From NCBI GenBank assembly GCA_025464005.1, contig JAODBO010000145.1, positions 1-64,000 on the forward strand: 64,000 bases of DNA, given 5' to 3'. The first letter of the stretch is position 1; every line of letters begins with the position of its first letter. The translations under genes were made by a program, and so were the position numbers. Shown here in pieces: positions 9,713-19,944 of this stretch. The DNA is from Acidimicrobiaceae bacterium. Lineage in GTDB: Bacteria > Actinomycetota > Acidimicrobiia > Acidimicrobiales > Bog-793. Below the pieces are notes generated by a model. That model was not told where the DNA came from, searched no databases, and saw nothing but the letters and a program-made list of their open reading frames with translations.

Positions 9713-11989
9713 TCAACCGGTCACGACGTAGGTAGCGAATCCCGTCACCGCGGACGAGAGCTTGGTGTGGGCCGAGGAGCCGAAGAAAGGTGCGATCCCC
9801 TCGTTGTAGATGTTGCCCTTCGTGGAGACGAGGTAGTAGCCCTTGCCCGTCGCCGAGACGGCCATTGCCGAGATCGGTCCCGGAAGGGTCTTGCGAGCAG
9901 CAAGCGAGCCGTAGAACCTCGCGTCACCCTCGTTGTAGACGTTCCCCTTCGTGGTGACGAGGTAGTAGCCCTTGCCGTCGATGCTCGAGGCCATCGCGAC
10001 GACCGGGCGCACCTTGGTGTTGAGCGACAGCGACGAGTAGGACTGCGCATCCCCGTAGGCGTAGACCGCGCCGGAGGACGTCGCGAGCCAGTAGCCCTTC
10101 CCGTCCGGGGTCGTGGCGAAAGCCGTGATCGACGAGGGGATCTTCACGTGGACCGGCGAGCCGTAGAACTTCGCGTCGCCGTAGTTGTAGATGTTCCCAC
10201 GGGCGGTCACGAGGTAGTAACCCTTGGCGTCGACCGACGTCCCGAAGCCGATGACCGGGCTCGGGAGTTTGGCGTGCGCCTTGGACCCGAAGAACTTCGC
10301 GTCCCCGTAGTTGTAGACGTTGCCCGCCGACCCGGCGAGGTAGTAACCGGCGTCGTCAGGGGTCGCGACGATGGCGACCACCCCGTGCGGGGCGACCTTG
10401 CCTGTCGTCGGGAAGAGCGGCGCGGCACCCTGGTGCTGGACCGAGCCACCGCTCGTCACGTACCAGTAACCCTTGACCGAACGTTGCGCGACCACGAGGG
10501 TGAATGCCTGGGTGGCAGTCGCACCGACGCCGTTCGACGCCGAGATGGTTAATGGGTAGGAGCCGACGGTCGAACCGGCCGGCACGCCGGAGATCGTCGC
10601 CGTGTTGTTCTTGTTGTCGACGAAGGTCACGCCGGACGGGAGGGTGCCCGTGTCGGTGATCGTCGCGTCGGGGATGCCCGTCGCCGTCACGGTGAAGCTT
10701 CCGAGAGCGCCTTCACCGAAGGTCGCCGTGGACGCGCTCGTGATGGCGCTGGGCACGCCTGCGAAGTACAGCTCCGATGCGCCGGTGACCGACGTAGCGT
10801 TCGTCTCACCGCCGGCGACGAGCACGTTGCCGTTCGCCAGCAACGTCGCCGTAGCAAAGCCGCGTCCGGTCGACATGCTGGCTGTCGTCGTCCAGGTGCC
10901 GCTCGTCGGGTTGTAGCTCGCCGCTGCGTTGGTCGAGTCCTGCGCGGGGTCGACCAGGCCGCCGGCGTAGAGCACCGAGCCGTTGGCTACCAAAGTTGCG
11001 GTGGCACCATACGAGCCGACCCCCGGGAGCGAGCCGGTGGCGGCCCATGTGCCGCTACTCGGGTTGTACAGCTCGCTCAGCGCAGTCGGCGTGCCGGTCG
11101 TCGTGGTCGAGCCACCGGCCACGAGGACGCTGCCGCTGGCGAGCAGGCTCGCCGTCGCGTACTCCGTCGGCGTCGGCAACGTGGGCGTCGCCGTCCAAGC
11201 CCCGGTCGAGGAGTTGTAGACCTCTGCGGTGTTCGTCACCGTCGCCGTGCCCCCGGAGGCCAGCGTCGCTCCTCCGGCCACGAGGACGCTGCCGTTGGCA
11301 AGCGCCGTGGCGGTGGCGTGCACCACGCCGTTTCCCGGCAAGCTGCCGGTAGACGACCACGTCCCGTTCGACGGGTTATACAGCTCGGCGGCGGCTGTCG
11401 TCGAGGAGGCACCCGAGGAGCTCTGCTCGCCGCCCGCCACGAGGACGTTCCCGTTGGAGAGCACGGCGGACGCCGCTCCGTACACGGCGAGGCTCGAAGG
11501 AAGCGCCTGCGTCGCGGCCCATGTGCCCGTCGTCGGGTTGTAGAGCTCGGCCGCGCCGGTGGGCACGAGCCCCGTCGTCTGGCCACCGACAACCAGGACC
11601 TGGCCGTTGCCGAGGAGCGTGGCCGTCGCGTCTCCGACCGGGAGCGGCATCGCTCCCGTCGAGGACCACTGTCCGGTCGCCGGGTCGTAGAGCTCGGCGG
11701 CCTGGGTCACGCCTACCGTGCCGCCCGTTTCGGTCTTGCCTCCGGCCACGAGGACCTTGCCGTTGCCGAGCAGCGTGGCCGTCGCTTCCGTGCGTGCCGT
11801 CGCTAGCGCGCCGGTGGCGGTCCAGGTGTCGAGCGTCGCCGCGCTCGCAGGCGACGCGCCTATGACGCCAAGCGCCCCCGCGCTCACCGTCCCCAGACCT
11901 GCGAGCAGGGCTGCGGACAGTCCCGCCACACGCCGTCGCGGTCCTCGCCGGTGCTCGTCCCTCTCGGGACTCGTCGGATTCTCGGACAC
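9713..11989 (-). CDS. Secreted kelch-repeat protein with an Ig-like domain and a C-terminal six-repeat propeller-like domain
   Basis: Seven VLVAGG/ELYNP kelch-type repeats, LPSGVTFVDNKNNTATISGVP domain, then six 41-42 aa GYYLVTxxGNxYNYGDAKFYGS repeats; GTG start at 11989 preceded by AGGTGAGGTGA. Confidence 0.8.
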   Translation of the reverse strand: MSENPTSPERDEHRRGPRRRVAGLSAALLAGLGTVSAGALGVIGASPASAATLDTWTATGALATARTEATATLLGNGKVLVAGGKTETGGTVGVTQAAELYDPATGQWSSTGAMPLPVGDATATLLGNGQVLVVGGQTTGLVPTGAAELYNPTTGTWAATQALPSSLAVYGAASAVLSNGNVLVAGGEQSSSGASSTTAAAELYNPSNGTWSSTGSLPGNGVVHATATALANGSVLVAGGATLASGGTATVTNTAEVYNSSTGAWTATPTLPTPTEYATASLLASGSVLVAGGSTTTTGTPTALSELYNPSSGTWAATGSLPGVGSYGATATLVANGSVLYAGGLVDPAQDSTNAAASYNPTSGTWTTTASMSTGRGFATATLLANGNVLVAGGETNATSVTGASELYFAGVPSAITSASTATFGEGALGSFTVTATGIPDATITDTGTLPSGVTFVDNKNNTATISGVPAGSTVGSYPLTISASNGVGATATQAFTLVVAQRSVKGYWYVTSGGSVQHQGAAPLFPTTGKVAPHGVVAIVATPDDAGYYLAGSAGNVYNYGDAKFFGSKAHAKLPSPVIGFGTSVDAKGYYLVTARGNIYNYGDAKFYGSPVHVKIPSSITAFATTPDGKGYWLATSSGAVYAYGDAQSYSSLSLNTKVRPVVAMASSIDGKGYYLVTTKGNVYNEGDARFYGSLAARKTLPGPISAMAVSATGKGYYLVSTKGNIYNEGIAPFFGSSAHTKLSSAVTGFATYVVTG

Positions 11990-12201
11990 GAGCTTCACCT
12001 CACCTCTCGGGTAGTGCTCATACTTCCCTAACTTTACGCATGGATTCCTAACAAGTTGCATTTCCATGCCATTGATCGCAACAAACTAGGCGGCAGGCCA
12101 AGGAGATGCAACGCGCCCCACCGAAAAATGCCCGGCTACAGCCGTGCGCAAAATCTGGCAACGGCGCCGAGTACCGACCCGGCGCGGGGATGAGCGAAGC
12201 G

Positions 12202-13803
12202 TTATGCGAGCGCCACGAGGTCGCGGAGCTCGGCGCTCCACATGTCCTCGACGCCGTCGGGCATCAGCAGGACGCGCTCCGGCTGGAGTGCCTCCACCGC
12301 GCCAGGATCGTGCGTCACGAGCACGATGGCTCCCTTGTAGGTGCGAAGCGCGGCAAGCACCTCGGCCCTACTCGCCGGGTCCAGGTTGTTCGTCGGCTCG
12401 TCGAGCAGGAGGACGTTCGCCGACGACACGACGAGCCCCGCGAGCGCGAGCCTCGTCTTCTCGCCACCGGAGAGGGTGCCGGCCACCTGGTCGACGCGAT
12501 CCCCGCCGAAGAGGAACGCCCCGAGGATGCGCCGCAGCTCCACGTCCGTGAGCTGCGCCGGGGCCTGGCGTCTCAGGTTCTCGAAGACCGTCGCCCGGGC
12601 GTCCAGGGTCTCGTGCTCCTGCGCGTAGTAGCCGAGGCGCAGGCCGTGACCGGGCACGACCTCGCCGAAGTCGGGCTCCTCGACCCCGGCAAGCACGCGC
12701 AGGAGGGTCGTCTTCCCGGCTCCGTTCAGCCCGAGCACGACGACGCGGCTGCCTCGGTCGATGGCGAGGTCCACGCCCGAGAAGACCTCCAGTGAGCCGT
12801 AGTTCTTCGCGAGGCCGTTCGCGGTGAGCGGTGTGCGCCCACACGGCGCGGGTTCGGGGAAGCGGAGCTTCGCGACCTTGTCCTGCTGGCGAGTCTCGGC
12901 GAGGCCGTCGAGCAGTCGCGCTGCCCTTCGGTCCAGCTGGTGGGCGGCTCGCGCCTTGGTCGCGGTGGCGCGCATCCGATCAGCCTGGTGGCGCAGCGTC
13001 ACGATCTTGCGCTCGGCGTTCGCTCGCTCGCGATGGCGCCGGCGCTCGTCCGCGGCGGCCTGCTCCAGGTACAGGTGCCATCCCATGTTGTAGACGTCGA
13101 GCACCTGGCGGTTGGCGTCGAGGTGGAAGACACGGTTGACGCTGGCCTCGAGGAGCTCGGTGTCGTGGCTGATGATCACGACCCCACCGTCGTGCGAGCG
13201 GAGGAAGCCACGCAGCCAGGTAATCGAATCGGCGTCCAGGTGGTTCGTCGGCTCGTCGAGCAGGAGCACCTGGGCGCCGGAGAACAGCACCCTCGCCAGC
13301 TCCACCCGGCGCCGCTGGCCGCCCGACAGTGTCCGCAGCGGCTGGACGAGCACTCGCTCGGGCAGGCCGAGGCTCGACGAGATGGCCGCCGCCTCGGCCT
13401 CGGCCGCCCATCCTCCGAGCGACACGAACTGCTCCTCGAGGCCCGCGTAGCGGCGCATGGAAGAGTCCCTCCCGGCTTCGTCCGAAGTCCCCATCTTCGC
13501 CGCCGCATCGGCGAGGTCGCGGACGATGACGTCGAGGCCTCGCGCCGAGAGGATCCGATCGCGCGCGAGCACGTCGAGGTCCCCCGTACGGGGGTCCTGG
13601 GGGAGGTAGGCGATGTCACCGGAGCGCCGCACCGAGCCCGACGCGGGGAGCCCCTCGCCGGCGAGCACGCGTGTGAGGGTGGTCTTGCCCGCTCCGTTTC
13701 GCCCGACGAGACCGATTCTGTCCCCCGGAGCGACCTGGAAACTCGCTCCGGATAGGAGCACGCGTCCGCCCGCGGCGAGCTCGAGATCGGTGGCAGTGAG
13801 CAT
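12202..13803 (-). CDS. ABC-F family ATP-binding protein
   Basis: Two ABC cassettes (GRNGAGKTT / GLNGAGKTT; LSGGQRRRVELAR / LSGGEKTRLALAG), no TM domain, linker rich in R/K; start at MLTATDLELAAGGRVLLSG. Confidence 0.92.
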   Translation of the reverse strand: MLTATDLELAAGGRVLLSGASFQVAPGDRIGLVGRNGAGKTTLTRVLAGEGLPASGSVRRSGDIAYLPQDPRTGDLDVLARDRILSARGLDVIVRDLADAAAKMGTSDEAGRDSSMRRYAGLEEQFVSLGGWAAEAEAAAISSSLGLPERVLVQPLRTLSGGQRRRVELARVLFSGAQVLLLDEPTNHLDADSITWLRGFLRSHDGGVVIISHDTELLEASVNRVFHLDANRQVLDVYNMGWHLYLEQAAADERRRHRERANAERKIVTLRHQADRMRATATKARAAHQLDRRAARLLDGLAETRQQDKVAKLRFPEPAPCGRTPLTANGLAKNYGSLEVFSGVDLAIDRGSRVVVLGLNGAGKTTLLRVLAGVEEPDFGEVVPGHGLRLGYYAQEHETLDARATVFENLRRQAPAQLTDVELRRILGAFLFGGDRVDQVAGTLSGGEKTRLALAGLVVSSANVLLLDEPTNNLDPASRAEVLAALRTYKGAIVLVTHDPGAVEALQPERVLLMPDGVEDMWSAELRDLVALA

Positions 13804-14014
13804 AAGAGGGGTCGTCGTGAGGTCGGGCAGCGCAGCGGGTGGGGTGCAACGGCGCGGGCCTCCGACTGGAGACCGGCACGTAACAGCATCCCACCGATCG
13901 GCGACCCGGGCGGCACGGCGCCGTTCGACCTGGTGACGCGGCCGCCGGAACGAACCGCGATCGTATGCGGATGACGTGCGCCCGGCGCGACGCCGTGCGA
14001 CAGGTAGCGTTGGC

Positions 14015-14746
14015 ATGATGCCCGGACCGCTCGCGCTCGTCGGAAGCGGCGAGTTCCTCGACGTGATGCGGCCCGTCGACGCCGGGCTGCTCACCGGTCG
14101 GGCGCCGATTGCCGTCATCTTGCCGACCGCGGCCGCCGAGGACGGCCCGGCGCGGGTCGACTACTGGCTCGAGCTCGGTAGCCAGCACTTCCGGGATCTC
14201 GGGGTCACGCCGGTGCCCCTCCGGGTGCTCGACCGGGTAGATGCCGAGCGGTCCGACCTCGCCGAGCAGATCGCGGGAGCCGGCCTCGTGTACCTGTCGG
14301 GTGGAAGTCCCGGCTACCTCGCTGACACCCTGCGAGACACGGCCGTGTGGCGTGCGGTCCTCGCCGCGTGGAAGGGCGGTGCGGCCCTTGCCGGCTGCTC
14401 GGCTGGCGCGTGTGCCCTCAGCGCAGTCGCCGACGACTTCCGCCATCGCGGCAGGTTCTCCGGGGTGGGCCTCGGCGTCGTGCCCGACGTGGCAGTGCTC
14501 CCACACTTCGACCGCTTCGGTCAGTTCGCTCCGGGTCTTACGGAGGACTTCCTCGAGTCGAGCCCGCCGGACGTGGTCGTGCTCGGCATCGACGAGGACA
14601 CCGCGCTCCTCGGTGGTCCGTCGCGCTGGATCGTCGCCGGGCACCAAGCGGTCTGGCGGTTGGAGCGGGACGGGTCGAGAGCCCGGTTCGGGCCCGGTGA
14701 CGAGATCGATCTCGCGGCGCCGCCGGTCCGCGCCGTCGCGGGCTAG
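14015..14746 (+). CDS. Peptidase S51 / cyanophycinase-like type 1 glutamine amidotransferase-fold protein
   Basis: LALVGSGEFL N-terminus, YLSGGSPGYL, ALAGCSAGACAL nucleophile elbow. Confidence 0.75.
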   Translation: MMPGPLALVGSGEFLDVMRPVDAGLLTGRAPIAVILPTAAAEDGPARVDYWLELGSQHFRDLGVTPVPLRVLDRVDAERSDLAEQIAGAGLVYLSGGSPGYLADTLRDTAVWRAVLAAWKGGAALAGCSAGACALSAVADDFRHRGRFSGVGLGVVPDVAVLPHFDRFGQFAPGLTEDFLESSPPDVVVLGIDEDTALLGGPSRWIVAGHQAVWRLERDGSRARFGPGDEIDLAAPPVRAVAG

Positions 14747-14853
14747 GCGGCAGTAGCAACCTCCGGACGAGCAGGCCGGCGCGCTACCGTGACGTATCAG
14801 CTAGACCAGCTCCAGTTGCTCGACTCGCGCCGCGGGACGAGGGGGAGAGTCAC

Positions 14854-16131
14854 ATGAAGCGCGCCGGGCCCGCACGTCCTCGCCATCGCAAGGGCGCTCG
14901 CGACCTCGCGGCGCGCGCGCTGATACTCGGCCTGCTGGGACGTTTGCGCAACGGCGCCGTCATCGTGCGCGAGGGCAACCGCCGGCACCTGTGCGGTCGG
15001 CCCGTCCCGGGCGAGACCGTGCCTGAGGTGGTCGTCGTCTCCCCGAAGGTGTGGCGGGCCGTCGCTTCCGATGGCAGCGCCGGACTCGGAAGGGCATGGA
15101 TCTCCGGTTGGTGGACGTGCGCCACCCTCGACGAGCTCACGACGTTCCTGCGGGTGGTCATGCGCAACCTCGACTCGATCGAGAAGCCCGGCGCGTTCGG
15201 CAAGCGAATGCGCCTCTCCGCAGTGCGCGCCCTGACCCGCCCGGGCGATCGTTCCGGCGAAGCCGAGATCGAACGCCGCAATATTGGCTCGCACTTCGAC
15301 CTCGGGAACGAGTTCTTCGCGCTGTTCCTCGACAAGACGATGACCTACTCCTCGGCGATCTTCCCGAGCCCTTCCACGTCACTCGAGGACGCGCAGCTAG
15401 AGAAGCTGGACCGGATCTGCCGCAAGCTCAACCTTTCCCCGGCGAACCACGTCGTCGAGATCGGCGCCGGATGGGGCAGCTTCGCTGTCCACGCGGCCAG
15501 CCGGTACGGCTGCAAGGTGACGGCCACGACGATCTCGGACCGCCAGCACGAGCTGGCGTCGTCGCGAGTGAAAGAAGCCGGACTCGAGGACCTCGTGACC
15601 GTGCTCCACAGCGACTATCGCGAGCTGAGCGGCAGCTACGACTGCTTGGTCTCGATCGAGATGGTCGAGGCGCTCGACTCGCACCAGTACGACCGCTACT
15701 TCCGGACCTGCTCGGAGCTCTTGAAGCCGGGTGGCCTCATGGCGTTGCAGTCGATCGTCGTCGACGACAGGCTCTTCGAGAGCGCGAAGCGTACCGAGGA
15801 CTTCGTCAAGCGCTACGTCCTGCCCGGATCGTGCATCCCCTCGGTCGGAGCGATCCTCGACTCCGTCGCCCGCTCGTCCGACCTACGACTCGTCGCCCTC
15901 GACGACATAGGCCACCACTGCGCCGAGACGTTCAGGCGTTGGAAGCAGGCGTTCGTCGCCCACGGGGCCGAGATGGATGCTCTCGGCGTCAGCGAGATGT
16001 CGCAGCGCCTCTTCGAGTTCTACTTCTCCTACTGCGAGGCGGCCTTTGCCGAGCGGCGCCTCGGCGACGTGCAGTGCATCCTCGCCAAGCCCGCTTGGCG
16101 GGCGGCCGGGCTCTACCGGCCCACGTCGTAG
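14854..16131 (+). CDS. cfa: Cyclopropane-fatty-acyl-phospholipid synthase family methyltransferase
   Basis: HFDLGNEFFALFLDKTMTYSSAIF, VVEIGAGWGSFAVHAA, CLVSIEMVEAL, CIPSVGAILD. Confidence 0.92.
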   Translation: MKRAGPARPRHRKGARDLAARALILGLLGRLRNGAVIVREGNRRHLCGRPVPGETVPEVVVVSPKVWRAVASDGSAGLGRAWISGWWTCATLDELTTFLRVVMRNLDSIEKPGAFGKRMRLSAVRALTRPGDRSGEAEIERRNIGSHFDLGNEFFALFLDKTMTYSSAIFPSPSTSLEDAQLEKLDRICRKLNLSPANHVVEIGAGWGSFAVHAASRYGCKVTATTISDRQHELASSRVKEAGLEDLVTVLHSDYRELSGSYDCLVSIEMVEALDSHQYDRYFRTCSELLKPGGLMALQSIVVDDRLFESAKRTEDFVKRYVLPGSCIPSVGAILDSVARSSDLRLVALDDIGHHCAETFRRWKQAFVAHGAEMDALGVSEMSQRLFEFYFSYCEAAFAERRLGDVQCILAKPAWRAAGLYRPTS

Positions 16132-16147
16132 GGGCGCCGGCCCGGGG

Positions 16148-17185
16148 TCAGGCGGCCGTAGCGCCGGCGCGGACCGCGCGGGCGAGCTGCGCCGTCGTCG
16201 GCACGCGGATGTTCCGGGCGAGGTGGCAGCGCTCCAATGCGCGGATCACGATCCACGAGACGTCCAGCTGCAGGCCTTGGAGCCCGTGTCGTGCGGAACG
16301 CGGGAAGGCGTGGTGGTTGTTGTGCCAGCCCTCGCCGAAGGTGAGCACCGCCACGAACCAGTTGTTCCTGCTCTGGTCGCGCGCCTCGTAGGTGCGGCGC
16401 CCGAAGGTGTGGCAGATCGAGTTGACGGCGAAAGTCGCGTGCTCGAAGGCGAAGATCCGGACGAGGCCGGCCCAGACCATCGCCTCGACGCCGCGTGCCG
16501 CGCTGCCGGTGACGGCGTAACCGATGAGGAACGGCAGGCCGATCGAGATGGCCACCCAGACGACGTAGAGACGGTCGATGAGGCGGATCGTCCTGTCCTC
16601 GAAGAGGTCCCTTCCGTAGACCTCGCCGCGCTCCATCCCCTTGGTCGAGAACATCCAGCCCATGTGGGCGTGCCACAGGCCCTTGACGGCCCCGACGAAC
16701 CCGGCTCCCGCGAGGTGCGGCGAGTGCGGGTCGCCCTCGGCGTCGGAGCGCGCGTGGTGCTTGCGGTGGTCCGTGACCCACTGGGTCAACGGACCCTGAA
16801 GCGTCATGGCCCCGAGTATCGCGAGCGAGACCTTGACGACCGGCCCCGCCTCGAACGACCGGTGCGTGAAGTAGCGGTGGTAGCCGACGGTGATGCCGAG
16901 CCCGGTGAGCACATACAGCGCGAGGAACAGGACGAGGTCGAGCGGTTCGAACGCGACGCCCCACAGCAGGCCCGCTGCGGAGAGGATGCCTCCGGCGGGA
17001 ACGACCACCGCGACGACCGTGACGATCCGGCTGACGAGCGATGTGCGCTCGCGGACCGTCGCCAGGTCGAGTCGGGCGGCGTCGAGGTCGCCCGGATCCG
17101 CGGCGATGACCGTCGCGGCGGACTGCGTGCCCGCGACCACCTCCTCGGCGCGTGAGGGCTGTGGCTCTGGCAGGACGATGGTCAC
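16148..17185 (-). CDS. Acyl-CoA / fatty acid desaturase
   Basis: Histidine boxes HRYFTH, HRKHH, HNNHH; four TM segments. Confidence 0.92.
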   Translation of the reverse strand: MTIVLPEPQPSRAEEVVAGTQSAATVIAADPGDLDAARLDLATVRERTSLVSRIVTVVAVVVPAGGILSAAGLLWGVAFEPLDLVLFLALYVLTGLGITVGYHRYFTHRSFEAGPVVKVSLAILGAMTLQGPLTQWVTDHRKHHARSDAEGDPHSPHLAGAGFVGAVKGLWHAHMGWMFSTKGMERGEVYGRDLFEDRTIRLIDRLYVVWVAISIGLPFLIGYAVTGSAARGVEAMVWAGLVRIFAFEHATFAVNSICHTFGRRTYEARDQSRNNWFVAVLTFGEGWHNNHHAFPRSARHGLQGLQLDVSWIVIRALERCHLARNIRVPTTAQLARAVRAGATAA

Positions 17186-17943
17186 GGCGCAATCTTTCCA
17201 TCTCGGCGCCGGTACGCGTAGGCCCGGGTGATCAGGTGCAGCTCCACGTGCCCGTCTCGAGGGGCGAGCGATGCGACCGCGCCAAGTAGCTCGGCGCGCT
17301 TGGGGCCGGCCAGCTGGGTCACGAAGCTCGTCGACTCGACGCGATCGAGCAGGCCCGCGCGGTCGACGAGCTGGGTCGTCGAGACGGTGAGCTCGCCGTC
17401 GGGGAGAAAGCTGTCCGATGCCGACATCACCTCTCGCCAGGCGCCTGTCTCGTGAGCCGGCGTCGCGCCGCGCCGCTCGTCGACGAGCGCCGCGAGGCTC
17501 CGTTGGAGCGGGTCGGCTTCGTCACGGGTGTTCCACACGAGCACGAGCGCTCCTCCTGGCTTCAGCACGCGTGCGATCTCGCCGAGGGCGCGCTCGTTCG
17601 CGAACCAGTGGAACGATTGCCCGCAGGTCACGAGGTCGGCGACGCCGCTTCCGAGCGGCATCGACTCCGCGTTGCCGGCGACGACCTCGGCTTGGGGGAC
17701 CAGCGCCTCGAGCTCGCCGCGCATCTCCTCGATCGGCTCGACGGCGACGATGCGGTCACCGTGGCCGGCGAGGAGTCGAGTCAGCTTCCCGGTACCCGCT
17801 CCGAGGTCCACGACGTAGCCGCCGGTGCCGACGTCGCCTCGGGCGACAAGCCAATCGAGCAGATCCTGTGGGTAGCTCGGACGGCCGCGCTCGTACGCGG
17901 CGGCCACATTTGCGAAGCCGAGCGCGGTCGGATGGATCGTCAT
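17182..17943 (-). CDS. Class I SAM-dependent methyltransferase
   Basis: YVVDLGAGTGKLTRLLA motif I, DLVTCGQSFHWF, ARVLKPGGALVLVW; overlaps next gene by 4 nt. Confidence 0.85.
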   Translation of the reverse strand: MTIHPTALGFANVAAAYERGRPSYPQDLLDWLVARGDVGTGGYVVDLGAGTGKLTRLLAGHGDRIVAVEPIEEMRGELEALVPQAEVVAGNAESMPLGSGVADLVTCGQSFHWFANERALGEIARVLKPGGALVLVWNTRDEADPLQRSLAALVDERRGATPAHETGAWREVMSASDSFLPDGELTVSTTQLVDRAGLLDRVESTSFVTQLAGPKRAELLGAVASLAPRDGHVELHLITRAYAYRRRDGKIAP

Positions 17944-18001
17944 TCCGTCATGATGCCAGCCCAGGAGCTCGCGGCCCGGACGGTCGACACGTCGCGGCGG
18001 C

Positions 18002-18814
18002 TCAGGCCGAGCCGACGTTGCCCTGGACGACGACGGGCGACGTCGGCTGGACCGTGCCGCCGAGTGGCTCAGCCGTCACCATGAACTTCGTCATGTTGGA
18101 CGTGACGCGCACCGGAACGTCGCCGGGCGAGCTTCCCAGCAGTCCGACGGAAACGAGTCGGCCACTGACGAGCGCCCAGAGCTGGTACGTGTGATCGCCG
18201 GGGAGGGCGTGCAGGGCGCCCTCGTTCATTAAGTACGCCTGCCCGCTTGGCAGCAGCACGAGCACGGCCCGCCTTTCCCCGGCGGCCGGTGCGAGGACGA
18301 CGCTGCGGTGCTGCGGGTCCGCCACGGCGAGCGCGGCCTGCTGCGCGATGCCGTTCGTCGAAAGCGCGCTCGTGATGCTCGTCACCTGCTGCTCCAGGCT
18401 GCCGACCTTGTCCGCGAGCAGTCCGACGACCACCGCGAGAGCCGCCGCGAGCGCGCCGAGGGAGATCGCCACCGGGCGAAGTCGCCTTCGCGCCAGCGGA
18501 CGACCCGAGCCACTCGACGAAACGCTCGGCCCGGGAACAGCCGGTGCACGCGCCGCTCGGACCGCCTCGAGGTCCGGGACGGCCGGAAGCTCGCTGAAGT
18601 CCCCCTCGAGCGCGCCGGCTATTTGCTCCCAGAGCCCTTCGGGCGCGGCGCCACCGCTATTGCCGAGAAGCGCGGCGACCTCACGGTGCGCCGCGACCTC
18701 GGCGCGACAGCGAGGGCACGTGGCCAGATGCTCCTCGACGGCGAGCGCCTCCTCGGCGTCGACGGCATCGAGCGCGTACGTCCCGAGAAGCTCCTCGATC
18801 TCGGCGTGTTTCAT
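18002..18814 (-). CDS. Zinc-finger anti-sigma factor (RskA-like)
   Basis: HLATCPRC ZAS motif, single TM segment, C-terminal LLPSGQAYLMNEG..YQLWALVSGRLVSVG; start overlaps sigma stop (ATGA). Confidence 0.88.
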   Translation of the reverse strand: MKHAEIEELLGTYALDAVDAEEALAVEEHLATCPRCRAEVAAHREVAALLGNSGGAAPEGLWEQIAGALEGDFSELPAVPDLEAVRAARAPAVPGPSVSSSGSGRPLARRRLRPVAISLGALAAALAVVVGLLADKVGSLEQQVTSITSALSTNGIAQQAALAVADPQHRSVVLAPAAGERRAVLVLLPSGQAYLMNEGALHALPGDHTYQLWALVSGRLVSVGLLGSSPGDVPVRVTSNMTKFMVTAEPLGGTVQPTSPVVVQGNVGSA

Positions 18815-19437
18815 TCGTCGCCCCTGGCGCCCAAGGCCGGGGCGAGATGGCTGTGCATCCTGACGAGCCCGGCGCGGATCCTGCTCTTCACGGTACCTTC
18901 GGGCTGGCCGAGCAGCGTCGCCACCTCGCGATAGGAGTGTCCGCCGAAGTATGCGAGCTCGATGGCGCGGCGTTGGTCGTCGGGGAGCTCCACGAGCGCG
19001 TCGCGTACCTGCTCCGCCACCGCGAGATCGAAGACCTCGTGCTCGACGTCGTACCCTGCGGTCGCGGACGAGCCGGCATCGCGAGCCTCGCGACCTCGGC
19101 GCGAAGACTCCGACCTGAGCTGGTCGACGGCCTTGCCGTGGGCCTGGGCGAGGAGGAAGGACCGCAGCGTCCCACGCTCGGGATCGAAGCGCTCGGGCGC
19201 GCTCCACAGGCGCAGGAACACTTCCTGCACGACCTCTTCGGCCATCGCGGAGTCCCAGAGGACGCGCTTCGCGAGACCGAACACCGCACCGGCGTGGCGC
19301 CGGTACACCTCGGCGAGCGCCTCCTCGTGGTAGCGCGCGATCGCCATGACGAGATTGGCGTCGCTCGCCCCCTGCGCGTCCAGTCGCATCCCACCGGTGC
19401 TACGGAGCGGACGGCGCCGCGGATGAAGTGCGGTCAC
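18811..19437 (-). CDS. ECF-type RNA polymerase sigma factor
   Basis: AEEVVQEVFLRLW (region 2), ELPDDQRRAIELAYFGGHSYREVATLLGQPEGTVKSRIRAGLVRM (region 4). Confidence 0.93.
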   Translation of the reverse strand: MTALHPRRRPLRSTGGMRLDAQGASDANLVMAIARYHEEALAEVYRRHAGAVFGLAKRVLWDSAMAEEVVQEVFLRLWSAPERFDPERGTLRSFLLAQAHGKAVDQLRSESSRRGREARDAGSSATAGYDVEHEVFDLAVAEQVRDALVELPDDQRRAIELAYFGGHSYREVATLLGQPEGTVKSRIRAGLVRMHSHLAPALGARGDE

Positions 19438-19488
19438 CGATCCCCGACGGTAGCGCCGGGATCCCTGGCGCGCTGTAGCTGCCGGGCC

Positions 19489-19824
19489 CTACAGCTCCCC
19501 GTCGCCCGTGCTCGACTCTGGCACTCCGCCTGCGCCGGTGGCCCCGTCGCGTGTCCCTCCGGAGACGGGATCGTCACCGATCGGCCCGTACTCCGCCTCG
19601 TACTGATGAAGCTGCTCGAAGAGATCGGTAGCGCGCTGCTCGTCGCCGGCCGCGCCCCGCCCCTCGTGGCCGTCGAAGGTGATCCGGCCGAGCTCGGTGA
19701 GCAACGCGTCGGCTTTGCGCCGAGCCTGCACCGCCTCGAGCTTTGCCTGGCCGGCCTTGCCGGCCTCCTGGGCTTTCGCAGCGACCTGCGTCGCCTGCGC
19801 CTTCACCTTGTCCATCAACCCCAT
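19489..19824 (-). CDS. Hypothetical coiled-coil protein
   Basis: MGLMDKVKAQATQVAAKAQEAGKAGQAKLEAVQARRKADALLTELGR, Ala/Lys-rich helix. Confidence 0.55.
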   Translation of the reverse strand: MGLMDKVKAQATQVAAKAQEAGKAGQAKLEAVQARRKADALLTELGRITFDGHEGRGAAGDEQRATDLFEQLHQYEAEYGPIGDDPVSGGTRDGATGAGGVPESSTGDGEL

Positions 19825-19944
19825 ACGGGCCTCCTCGGCGTCCCGCGGCGGCCGCAGCCGCCCGTGTGACGCCATGACCGCGCGTCGGCTCTGACGTCGC
19901 GCGGCTGAGCCTACGACAAGCGCCGGGGTCGGGCCGAGCGGAGC

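Noticed and set aside
9740-10480. 126-nt periodic repeats that could suggest a repeat array or CRISPR
   Set aside because: Repeats are coding, degenerate at DNA level and in frame with 42-aa protein repeats; no spacers.
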